In this document: piece after piece, positions 19,324-26,836 of the stretch
Numbering within the stretch: the first letter of the stretch is position 1
Layout: each line of letters begins with the position of its first letter
Assembly (NCBI GenBank): GCA_036490475.1
Contig: DASXDT010000006.1
Span: 868,001-932,000 of the forward strand
Reading direction: 5' to 3'
DNA from: Candidatus Tumulicola sp.
GTDB taxonomy: Bacteria; Vulcanimicrobiota; Vulcanimicrobiia; Vulcanimicrobiales; Vulcanimicrobiaceae
Length of the DNA: 64,000 nucleotides
Notes under the pieces: generated by a model
The model's database searches: none
What the model was told of the DNA's origin: nothing
The model's input: the letters and a program-made list of their open reading frames with translations, nothing else
Program-made: the position numbers and the translations under genes

Positions 19324-20586
19324 ATGCAGTTTATCGATGAAGCCGAGGTGGCGATCGCGGCCGGCGACGGTGGAAATGGTGTCGTCGCGTGGCGCCGCGA
19401 GAAATACGTCCCCAAGGGCGGGCCGGCGGGCGGCGACGGCGGCCACGGCGGCAGCGTTGTGCTGCGAGCCACGCCCGAACTGTCGACATTGCTCGAGTTT
19501 CGCTTCAAGCGCGGCTTTGCGGCGACTGCCGGCAAGGCCGGCTCTACCTCGAACAAATCGGGACGCAGTGGTCCGGATTTAACGATCGACGTGCCGGTCG
19601 GTACGCTCGTGTATCGCACGCTCGAAGGGCAGTCCGAAACGCTATTGGCGGACTTGAACGTCGCCGGCGCAGAAATTCGCGTCGCGCGTGGCGGCCGAGG
19701 CGGATTGGGCAACCAGCATTTTGCCAACAGCGTGCGTCAAGCGCCGGAATTTGCCGAACGGGGCGAGCCGGGCGAACGCTGCACCGTGCGACTTGAGTTG
19801 CGTTTGCTGGCCGATTGCGGCGTCATCGGCGTGCCGAACGCCGGTAAGTCGACGCTGTTGTCGGCGGTATCGGCCGCGCGTCCTAAGATTGCCGATTACC
19901 CGTTTACCACCATCGAACCGCAACTGGGCGTCGTGCGCGTTTCCGACGAGGCGTCGTTCGTAATGGTCGACGTTCCGGGTTTGATCGAAGGCGCGCACGA
20001 AGGCGCAGGTTTGGGCGATCGTTTTTTGCGCCACATCGAGCGAACCCGCGTGTTGCTCCATCTGCTCGACGGCGCAAAGCCGCTCGACGAAATAGTGCAC
20101 GACAAAGTCACGATCGAACGCGAGTTGGCCGCGTGGAACCCCGCGTTGGCAGACAAGCCGGTCGTGCTCGCGCTCAACAAGATCGATCTCCCGGACGCGC
20201 AAGAACGCTACGTCGAATTGCAGCAGCGCTTTGGCGAGGTTCGTGGAATAAGCGCCGCGACCGGAGCCGGCGTTTCCGAATTGGTCTACGCGTTATGGGG
20301 CGATATCCAGCGCGCACCGGTTCCCGAAATCGTGACGCCGCCGGCGCAGATCTCGTTGCGTCCGGCCGAGGCGTTCTTGATCGAACGCGGGCGCGACGGT
20401 GCGTTCGAACTCGGCGGCGAACGCATCGAGCGCCTCGCCGCGATGACCAACTTCGATTCGGATGAATCGCTGGCGCGCTTCGAGCGGCAGCTCGAACGTA
20501 TGGGCGTCGAGAAAAAATTGCGCGAGATGGGTGCGGTCGAAGGGGATACGGTGCGCGTGGGAACGTACGAGTTTACCTACTCGTGA
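19324..20586 (+). CDS. obg: GTPase Obg/CgtA
   Basis: A ribosome-associated GTPase involved in 50S assembly and stress response. 420 residues in three parts: the glycine-rich Obg fold (1-158, with GDGGNGVVAWRREKYVPKGG), the GTPase domain (P-loop GVPNAGKSTLLSAV, switch region ADYPFTTIEPQLG, G3 DVPGLIEGAHEGAGLG, G4 NKID) and a C-terminal OCT domain (about 340-420). It follows rpmA and overlaps nadD by 4 bases, the conserved rpmA-obg-nadD order. Confidence 0.97.
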   Translation: MQFIDEAEVAIAAGDGGNGVVAWRREKYVPKGGPAGGDGGHGGSVVLRATPELSTLLEFRFKRGFAATAGKAGSTSNKSGRSGPDLTIDVPVGTLVYRTLEGQSETLLADLNVAGAEIRVARGGRGGLGNQHFANSVRQAPEFAERGEPGERCTVRLELRLLADCGVIGVPNAGKSTLLSAVSAARPKIADYPFTTIEPQLGVVRVSDEASFVMVDVPGLIEGAHEGAGLGDRFLRHIERTRVLLHLLDGAKPLDEIVHDKVTIERELAAWNPALADKPVVLALNKIDLPDAQERYVELQQRFGEVRGISAATGAGVSELVYALWGDIQRAPVPEIVTPPAQISLRPAEAFLIERGRDGAFELGGERIERLAAMTNFDSDESLARFERQLERMGVEKKLREMGAVEGDTVRVGTYEFTYS

Positions 20587-21194
20587 GAATTGGGATCTTC
20601 GGCGGGACGTTCGATCCCGTCCACAACGCGCATTTGTTCCTGGCTGAAGCGGCTCGTTTGATGGAGCGGCTCGACCGCGTATTGTTCGTGCCCGCCAATA
20701 ATCAGCAATATCGCGAGCGATCGCAGATCTCGGCCGAACATCGATGTGCGATGATCCTCGGCGCGATTGCCGGAAACCCGGCGTTCGGTTTGGACGATTC
20801 CGACGTGATCGATGGCGCGACCGGATTTACGGCCGACCTGCTTCCGCGAATCGCGCAACGCTATCCCGGCGCCACACTCACGTTCGTCATCGGCGCCGAT
20901 TCGCTGGTGAATACGCCGTGGGTCCGTTTCGACGAAGTACTGGAAGGGCTCGAGCGATTTTTGATCGCGCCGCGTGCGGACGTGCGCGCCGACGCGCTAG
21001 GACGCGTGCTCGAAGCGCTACCCGCGCGATTGCGAGAACGCGTCAGCACGCTCAATCTGCCGGAGATCCCGGTCTCGTCGTCGGCGATTCGCGGGCTGCT
21101 ATCGCAAGGCCGCAGCGTGCGCTATTTGGTGCCCGACGCGGTGTGGAACTATATCGCCGAGCACCACCTGTACGGCTACGATGGGCAAGCTTAG
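20583..21194 (+). CDS. nadD: nicotinate-nucleotide adenylyltransferase
   Basis: NadD adenylylates nicotinate mononucleotide in NAD synthesis. 203 residues. The nucleotidyltransferase motif GGTFDPVHNAHLFLAEAA is at the N-terminus. The C-terminal SSSAIRGLLSQG and VRYLVPDAVWNYIAEHHLY are typical of the family. The start is the GTG at 20583 overlapping the obg stop. The iojap/rsfS gene often found next is absent. Confidence 0.95.
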   Translation: MRIGIFGGTFDPVHNAHLFLAEAARLMERLDRVLFVPANNQQYRERSQISAEHRCAMILGAIAGNPAFGLDDSDVIDGATGFTADLLPRIAQRYPGATLTFVIGADSLVNTPWVRFDEVLEGLERFLIAPRADVRADALGRVLEALPARLRERVSTLNLPEIPVSSSAIRGLLSQGRSVRYLVPDAVWNYIAEHHLYGYDGQA

Positions 21195-21597
21195 GGTCGT
21201 TGTGGTCGCTGCGGTCGCGCTGCTCGGCGGCTGCGCCTCGAATGGTTCTGCCGCGCCCGACAATGCCGCCGTCTGCCGCGCCTTTACATCGGGAACGTCA
21301 CACATCGAGGTCACCGCGCAAGGTACGGTTGTGCGCGCGTTCGGTGTCCAGGCGGGCCGCGAAAGCCCGCATGAAGGCTTTTTGATGCGGCTCTCTTCGG
21401 ACTGTTCCGTCATCGTGCGCGTCGAGGCCAACGTCGACTTCACCGGTACGTTTGCGTTGCGCCCTGGTCAAGCCGTCGTCGTGCGCGGAGAATACGAGTA
21501 CTACGCGCTTGGCGGAGTCATCCACTGGACCCACCACGACCCCCGCGGGAAACATGCCGGCGGGTTTATCCAGGTCGACGGGCACCAGTTCGGGTAA
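21181..21597 (+). CDS. DUF3465-family lipoprotein
   Basis: 138 residues with a lipoprotein signal (LLGGC, Cys about residue 18). The C-terminal GEYEYYALGGVIHWTHHDPRG is the hallmark of DUF3465, a small family of exported proteins of unknown function that resembles an OB-type barrel with a conserved HWTHHDP motif. It overlaps nadD by 14 bases, so it is probably cotranscribed, but nothing links it functionally to NAD. Two stacked palindromes follow. Confidence 0.85.
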   Translation: MGKLRVVVVAAVALLGGCASNGSAAPDNAAVCRAFTSGTSHIEVTAQGTVVRAFGVQAGRESPHEGFLMRLSSDCSVIVRVEANVDFTGTFALRPGQAVVVRGEYEYYALGGVIHWTHHDPRGKHAGGFIQVDGHQFG

Positions 21598-21608
21598 CGC
21601 AGCGGCTC

Positions 21609-21687
21609 TTTCACCGCAGCTTGTCGTTGCGGCTTCGGTCACGTACCGTAGTACGCTCCCTCGGCCGCGCCTAAAGCTGCGGCGAAA
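21609..21687. repeat. 79-base imperfect palindrome between convergent genes
   Basis: Outer arms of 14 bases (21609-21622 and 21674-21687) pair at 13 positions. Middle arms around 21629-21638 and 21659-21668 pair at seven of ten. The centre is a perfect small hairpin CGTAC-CGTA-GTACG (21642-21655). The nested structure resembles REP/BIME or MITE-like intergenic elements. No second copy was noticed in this window. Confidence 0.6.
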
Positions 21688-21708
21688 TAGCCAGCTGTGA
21701 GCTGGCTA
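21688..21708. terminator. perfect inverted repeat, possible bidirectional terminator
   Basis: TAGCCAGCT-GTG-AGCTGGCTA is a 9-base perfect stem with a 3-base loop directly adjoining the larger palindrome. It lies 16 bases beyond the end of the minus-strand permease gene and about 90 beyond the DUF3465 gene. No T-run follows on either strand, so it is not a classical intrinsic terminator. Confidence 0.45.
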
Positions 21709-21723
21709 ACGCGTCGCGAGGCG

Positions 21724-22839
21724 CTAGCGGGTTGTGCGGGCGAAGCGGTAGCTAGCTAGGGCGAAGACTAGGATGCCGTAGCCGAACATGAGGGCGATCG
21801 AGGGCCAGAGTTGTACGACGCCTGCACCTCGTAGAATGATGCCGCGTAAAATATCGATGTAATAGGTGAGCGGGATGAAGAGCCCGACGATTTGCATGGT
21901 TAGCGGCATCAGCGAGCGCTCGAAGACGGCTCCGGACAGCAGCACCGACGGGAGCAGCAGAAAGATCGACATGAGCTGCGCCTGGATTTGGGTCTGCGCG
22001 AACGTCGAGATCAGAAGGCCCAGGCCGAGCGCCGTTACCAGAAATCCGGCCGACAAGAACGCGAGCAATGCTAAATTGCCGACGATCTGCACGTCGAACA
22101 CGAACCGCATCGTGATCAAAATCGCCACGAAATCGATGCCGGCGACGATCGCGTAGGGCAGCAATTTGCCCAGCATCAATCCCGCCGAGCCGATCGGAGT
22201 GACCAGCAGCTGATCGAGCGTGCCGCGTTCGCGTTCACCCACGATCGCCAACGACGTGAGCATGATCGTCATGTTTTGCAAGATCATGCCGATCAGACCG
22301 GGTACGAAAAAGTCGGCGCTGCGCATTGCGGGATTAAAGAGCACGTACGGTCGGACTTCGAGCGAAAATCTCGGCGCCAGCGAGACCGCGCGCAACGGAA
22401 CGCCGCCCAGCGCGATGGCCGATCCATACGCAATTTGTGCGACGGCCGAGTCCGAGCCGTCGATGAGGGCGCCGATGGCCGGATGTTTGCCGGCGAGCAA
22501 GTCGGCCGTAAAGTTTTCGGGAATGTCGAACCCAACGCGGGCTTTGCCGGCCACGATGGCCGCGCGCAGCTCTTCGCGGCTGTTGACGTAGCCGACGACG
22601 TTGAACGTCCGCGACGCGTTGACGGCGTCGGTAAAGGCTTGCGCGGCGTGGCCGCGGTCGCCGCGATACATGACCGACGGAACGTGTTCGACCGTCGTCT
22701 GAATGGCGTATCCCAGCAAGAGCAGCTGGATGATCGGAATGCCGATGGCTAAGAAAAACGTAATCGGACTGCGCATGATCTGGCGCAGTTCCTTGTAAAA
22801 AACCGCGCTGAAGCCGCGGACGTCCCAAGCCGACTTCAT
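21724..22839 (-). CDS. ABC-2 type transporter permease
   Basis: 371 residues. One membrane segment near the N-terminus (SPITFFLAIGIPIIQLLLLG) is followed by a large extracytoplasmic loop (about 50-180) and five further membrane segments in the C-terminal half. This is the ABC2_membrane_3 layout of YbhS/YhhJ-type permeases. It ends a three-gene unit with an ATPase and an HlyD-like adaptor, overlapping the ATPase by 4 bases. The set most resembles YbhFSR/YhiI-type drug or lipid efflux systems. The substrate cannot be told from the sequence, and a second permease gene, common in such systems, is absent. Confidence 0.88.
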   Translation of the reverse strand: MKSAWDVRGFSAVFYKELRQIMRSPITFFLAIGIPIIQLLLLGYAIQTTVEHVPSVMYRGDRGHAAQAFTDAVNASRTFNVVGYVNSREELRAAIVAGKARVGFDIPENFTADLLAGKHPAIGALIDGSDSAVAQIAYGSAIALGGVPLRAVSLAPRFSLEVRPYVLFNPAMRSADFFVPGLIGMILQNMTIMLTSLAIVGERERGTLDQLLVTPIGSAGLMLGKLLPYAIVAGIDFVAILITMRFVFDVQIVGNLALLAFLSAGFLVTALGLGLLISTFAQTQIQAQLMSIFLLLPSVLLSGAVFERSLMPLTMQIVGLFIPLTYYIDILRGIILRGAGVVQLWPSIALMFGYGILVFALASYRFARTTR

Positions 22840-23771
22840 TGCGACGCCGCGCTCGAGCGGGTGAGGGCGACGAATGCATCTTCGAGCGACGGCGGAATCT
22901 TCGCGACGCTGTCGTCGAGCACGCTCAAATCGCGTGCCAACTGCTCTTTCGGTTCGGATGCATCGACCACGACGTGAATGTCGCGCCCGAAGATCGTCGC
23001 TTCACGGATCGACGGTACCGAATGCACCCGGCGAAACGTCTCCATCACGTCGTTGCTGGAGACGGCGTACCGGACGGTGCCGCTCGGGGTGACCGTCGGC
23101 AGCGCGCAGATTTCTTCCGGCGAGCCGTACACCAGCATATCGCCCAAATAAATGTACGCCAGCGACGAACATCGTTCGGCTTCGTCCATGTAGTGTGTCG
23201 TCACGAAAAACGTAATTCCAGCGGCGGTGAGCGTGAACAGCAAGTCCCATAAATCGCGGCGTGCAACCGGATCGATGCCGGCCGTCGGCTCGTCCAAAAA
23301 GACGACCGACGGATTGTGAATCAGTGCGGCGGCCAATGCTAGACGGCGCTGCCAGCCGCCCGAAAGATGACCCCCGAGCACTTTTGCATAGGGGCCGATG
23401 CCGACGATTTCGATGACCTCGCTCTTGCGTTTTTCGGCGTTGCGGCCGAGACCGTAGGCCCGCGCATAAAACTCCAGATTTTCCGACACGGTGAGATCGC
23501 CGTACAGGGCAAAGCCCTGCGCCATGTAGCCGATCGACCGGCGCACGCGATCGCTTTCCGTTTCGACGTCGAACCCGGCGACTCGCGCCGACCCGCTCGT
23601 CGGATGCACCAAACCGCACAGCATCTTGATGGTGGTCGACTTGCCGCTGCCGTTCGGCCCGAGAAATCCGAAGATGCTGCCGGCCGGAACCGAAAGATTG
23701 ACGGCGTTGACGGCGTTACGGTCGCCGTACCGTTTGGTCAACCGGTCGGCGAACACGGCGACGCCGCTCAA
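22836..23771 (-). CDS. ABC transporter ATP-binding protein
   Basis: 311 residues of the CcmA/YbhF type. Walker A is GPNGSGKSTTIKML, the signature is HLSGGWQRRLALAAAL (Trp in place of the usual Gln or Glu after SGG), and Walker B with D-loop is VVFLDEPTAGIDP. The H-loop TTHYMDEAERCSSLAYI follows. The last 90 residues are the extension common in ABC-2 exporters. It overlaps both neighbours by 4 bases, so it powers the adjoining permease. Confidence 0.93.
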   Translation of the reverse strand: MSGVAVFADRLTKRYGDRNAVNAVNLSVPAGSIFGFLGPNGSGKSTTIKMLCGLVHPTSGSARVAGFDVETESDRVRRSIGYMAQGFALYGDLTVSENLEFYARAYGLGRNAEKRKSEVIEIVGIGPYAKVLGGHLSGGWQRRLALAAALIHNPSVVFLDEPTAGIDPVARRDLWDLLFTLTAAGITFFVTTHYMDEAERCSSLAYIYLGDMLVYGSPEEICALPTVTPSGTVRYAVSSNDVMETFRRVHSVPSIREATIFGRDIHVVVDASEPKEQLARDLSVLDDSVAKIPPSLEDAFVALTRSSAASQ

Positions 23772-24856
23772 CGCGGATACACCGTTACCGTCGTACCATC
23801 CAGCAGTTGATGCTGCGGGTCGTGAATGCGAATTTTGACGCCGTATACGAGCTCCGCGCGTTGGTCGGCCGTTTCGACGTTTTGCGGGGTGAACTGCGCG
23901 CTGCGATCGTGTTCCTCGACGACGCCGTCGAACTGGCCCATGCCGGCGTCGGATTTCACCGTTACGCGGGCGCCCTGTCCGAACTTATGCAAGTCTTCTT
24001 GGGAGGCATAAATGTACACGTACGGATCGGCGAACGTGTCGATCACCGCGACCGGCTGATTCGGGTTGAGCAAATCGCCCGGGTGAAGATCGAAGCTTTC
24101 GACGGCGCCGTCTGCCGGCGACCGCACGACGGTCTCGCGCAGTTGCGTTTGCGCGTGCGCGACGGCCGCTTCCGCAGCTTGTTCTTGCGCGCGCGCCTGC
24201 GCGACCAGTTCCGGTCGCGGTCCGTTTTTCGCAGTCCGGTAGCCCGCCGACTGAGCGAGAGCCGTCTGCTGCGCAGAAGCCTTTTCGCCGGGGAGCACGG
24301 CCGAAACGAGCGCGTGGTAATCGGATTGCGCCTGCTCCACCTTTTGATGCGCCGCATCGTTTTCTGCCCGCGCCTGATCGAGCGCTTGCGACGACACGTC
24401 GCCGCTGGCCGCCAGCGCCTTTGCGCGCGCAAAGTTCGCGCTCGCAAGCGTTTGGCCGGCTTGCGCGTCGCGCACGATCGCGGCCTGCGCGGCGATCTGC
24501 GGTTGCGTCGCGGCTACGACTTGCTGGTATTGCGCCTGCGCTGCGGCGCTTTGCGCCTGCGCCCGCTGGACGTCGGTGGCGACGGTTCCGTTCGCCATTT
24601 CGTTCTGGCGCTGCATCGCTTGCTGTTGCAGCGCGATGGCCTGTTCGTATTGCGACTGAAGGAGCGAATCGTCGATGCGAAGCACGATGGAGCCGCGATG
24701 AACCCGCGAACCGGCAGCGACGTAGATCGCCGATACGCGACCTCCGGTCTGGCTGCCGATGGTGATACTCTCGGTTTGAACGGTGCCGCTATATGTCGGC
24801 GGCGCCGTGCAGGCGCCGAGTACCGACAGCATCGCGACGGCAAGGAGCCTGCGCAT
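23768..24856 (-). CDS. HlyD-family efflux adaptor, lipoprotein type
   Basis: 362 residues. A lipobox (VLGAC, Cys about residue 16) replaces the usual membrane anchor. A biotinyl-lipoyl-like half motif (GGRVSAIYVAAGSRVHRGSIVL), a long coiled-coil hairpin (about 65-210, Ala/Gln-rich) and the second half motif (SPADGAVESFDLHPGDLLNPN) follow. A C-terminal beta-barrel domain completes the fold. It bridges an inner-membrane exporter to an outer-membrane channel; no TolC-like gene is in the window. First gene of its unit, divergent from maf with only 17 bases between the start codons. Confidence 0.9.
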   Translation of the reverse strand: MRRLLAVAMLSVLGACTAPPTYSGTVQTESITIGSQTGGRVSAIYVAAGSRVHRGSIVLRIDDSLLQSQYEQAIALQQQAMQRQNEMANGTVATDVQRAQAQSAAAQAQYQQVVAATQPQIAAQAAIVRDAQAGQTLASANFARAKALAASGDVSSQALDQARAENDAAHQKVEQAQSDYHALVSAVLPGEKASAQQTALAQSAGYRTAKNGPRPELVAQARAQEQAAEAAVAHAQTQLRETVVRSPADGAVESFDLHPGDLLNPNQPVAVIDTFADPYVYIYASQEDLHKFGQGARVTVKSDAGMGQFDGVVEEHDRSAQFTPQNVETADQRAELVYGVKIRIHDPQHQLLDGTTVTVYPR

Positions 24857-24873
24857 GCGGGCCTGATACGCGA

Positions 24874-25497
24874 ATGACGCAGCCGTGTCCCCTTAAGCGA
24901 ATTGTTTTAGCGAGCGCGTCGCCGCGCCGTTTAGCACTCTTACGCTCGCTCGGATTGGATGTCGAAACGGCGGTCAGCGGGTACGGCGAGCCGCCGCTCG
25001 ATCTCGCGCCGGCCGGACTTGCGGCCGCTCACGCAGATGCGAAACTCGACGCGGTTACTGCGACGTTTGACGCGTTCGCGACTCCGATCGTGGCCGCCGA
25101 CACGGTGGTCGACGTCGACGGGGAGGCGTGGGGTAAGCCGGCCGATGCGGCCGAGGCAACGCGGATGTTGCGCGTCCTTTCGGGGCGCGAGCACGAGGTG
25201 CACACCGCGTTTGCGTTGGCGGCGGGCGAGCGACGCGTGCTCGAGACGTCCAGCACCCGGGTTCGGTTTTACGATCTTTCCGATGCCGAGATTCGCGAGT
25301 ACGTCGAGAGCGGAGAGCCGTTCGATAAGGCCGGAGCGTATGGCATCCAAGGGCGGGCTGCGGCCCTCGTCGAGCGGGTCGACGGCGATTTTTATACGGT
25401 GGTGGGTTTCCCGCTCGCTCGGTTCGTTCGCGCATTGCGGGGGTTGGGATTTTCGCTGCCGGTCGCGAAACGGACGCCACTTCACCCCGAAGGCTAA
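24874..25497 (+). CDS. maf: Maf-like nucleoside triphosphate pyrophosphatase
   Basis: A house-cleaning pyrophosphatase acting on modified or pyrimidine nucleoside triphosphates. 207 residues from ATG 24874. Family motifs are LASASPRRLALLRSLGL, AADTVVDVDG, GKPADAAEATRMLRVLSGREHEVHTAFA, DKAGAYGIQG and VGFPL. Maf is often encoded next to mreBCD/rod genes, as here. An earlier in-frame ATG at 24793 would run into the divergent adaptor gene and is rejected. Confidence 0.95.
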   Translation: MTQPCPLKRIVLASASPRRLALLRSLGLDVETAVSGYGEPPLDLAPAGLAAAHADAKLDAVTATFDAFATPIVAADTVVDVDGEAWGKPADAAEATRMLRVLSGREHEVHTAFALAAGERRVLETSSTRVRFYDLSDAEIREYVESGEPFDKAGAYGIQGRAAALVERVDGDFYTVVGFPLARFVRALRGLGFSLPVAKRTPLHPEG

Positions 25498-25554
25498 TTC
25501 CGCCGCATCCGTTCGAGGTTTCTCATCTTTACGTACCGGGACGAACGCAGACTG

Positions 25555-26328
25555 TTGGCCCTGATCGTCGTCATCATCGTGGCGGCGGTGATTGCGCTCG
25601 TCCAAATCGATGCGGCTCGGGAGCACACCCAGAGCCCGCTGGCGCAGATCGTCGTTTCCCCGGTCGCGGTCGCGCAAAGCGCCGTAACGGCCGTCGCTGG
25701 TGCGGGACGTTCGGCGACCGTGGCGATCGTAGCGCTCCCGGGACTTGAAAACGACAACGCGCGCCTCAAACGCGATAACGCCTCCCTAACGGCTGAAAAT
25801 GCGCGCTTGCACGAATTGGCCGCTGCGTATGCCGCCGAAGCCGGCGTGCACGCGACGGTCGCTACGTACGGCGGCGTGGAAGCGCGAGTCATCGGATTCC
25901 CGCCCGAAAATGAAGTGCGGACGGTAACGATCGATCGCGGCTCCGGCTCGGGCATTCGTATGGACGACGGCGTCGTGACACAAGACGGCGCGGTTGGGCG
26001 AATCGCCGCGGTGGGTCCGCTCACGAGCACCGTCGTTTTGATCACCGACTTCTCGAGTCGCATTCCGGCGATCGTGCGGCGCGGCCGCTGGTGGGGGATC
26101 GCGCATGGCAACATCACCAGCGTGCGCATGGATTTCGTGTCGCAAGATGCGCCGTTGCGCGCCGGCGACGTCATCGTAACGGGTGAGGGGCGCTCGTTCC
26201 ATTCCGGGGTACCGATCGGGACGGTGCGATCGGTCGACCGCGGCGATGCGACGCTTTATCAAACTGCCGTCGTCAAACCGGCGGTCGATCTCGGTGCTCT
26301 CGACCGCGTTGTCGTTATCACGCGATAA
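25555..26328 (+). CDS. mreC: rod shape-determining protein MreC
   Basis: MreC is a periplasmic scaffold of the elongasome. 257 residues from TTG 25555: one membrane segment (about 2-18), a coiled coil (about 65-95, ENDNARLKRDNASLTAENARL in sequence) and the double beta-barrel domain with SGSGIRMDDGVVTQDGAVGRI and ITDFSSRIPAI. The TTG start leaves no cytoplasmic basic tail. The frame stays open upstream to the maf stop and encodes FLIFTYRDERRL, which looks like a normal MreC N-terminus, but that stretch contains no ATG, GTG or TTG. The true start may therefore be a rare codon (CTG 25552 or ATC 25507). Confidence 0.93.
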   Translation: MALIVVIIVAAVIALVQIDAAREHTQSPLAQIVVSPVAVAQSAVTAVAGAGRSATVAIVALPGLENDNARLKRDNASLTAENARLHELAAAYAAEAGVHATVATYGGVEARVIGFPPENEVRTVTIDRGSGSGIRMDDGVVTQDGAVGRIAAVGPLTSTVVLITDFSSRIPAIVRRGRWWGIAHGNITSVRMDFVSQDAPLRAGDVIVTGEGRSFHSGVPIGTVRSVDRGDATLYQTAVVKPAVDLGALDRVVVITR

Positions 26329-26836
26329 ACGGCACGTCGCGCCGTTCGTCGGACCGCGTTGGTACGTCGCGGCCGCATGGTTGTTTGGCGCCGCCGTGGT
26401 CCAGACCACGTTTGGCCATTCGCTCTCCATTCGCACCGCCGTTCCGAGTTTCGTACTCGTCGTGGTCGTTTGGTATGCGGTTCGCGTCGATGCGGTGCGA
26501 GCCGCGACGTTCGGATTGGCCGCGGGCCTCGTCGAGGACGGACTGGCAGTCACCACCGGTGCGGCGTGGACGATCTCGACGCTGGTCACGGCCGTCGTCG
26601 TGAGCTTGCTGTCGCGCGGATTCTTCGCCGATTCGATCCCGCTGGCCGCCGTTGCGACCGCCGTCGCGACGTTGCTTCGCGCGCTACTGTTTTGGACGAT
26701 CGCATCGCTCGAAGGTTTTCCGCCCGGGCTGGCAACGTCGCACTTCCATCAAACGCTGTTGGCAACCGCAATGAACGTCGCTACGATGATCGTCGCGATG
26801 CTGGCGATGCGGCGGTACGAAGCGCTGCGTTCGTGA
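26309..26836 (+). CDS. mreD: rod shape-determining protein MreD
   Basis: A small polytopic membrane protein of the elongasome. About 175 residues from TTG 26309 (or GTG 26294), overlapping mreC by 20-35 bases. Five hydrophobic segments are visible (for example FVLVVVVWYAVRV and ISTLVTAVVVSLL). Sequence conservation in MreD is low, so the call rests mainly on the position between mreC and mrdA, the length and the membrane pattern. The start is uncertain. Confidence 0.85.
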   Translation: MSLSRDKRHVAPFVGPRWYVAAAWLFGAAVVQTTFGHSLSIRTAVPSFVLVVVVWYAVRVDAVRAATFGLAAGLVEDGLAVTTGAAWTISTLVTAVVVSLLSRGFFADSIPLAAVATAVATLLRALLFWTIASLEGFPPGLATSHFHQTLLATAMNVATMIVAMLAMRRYEALRS

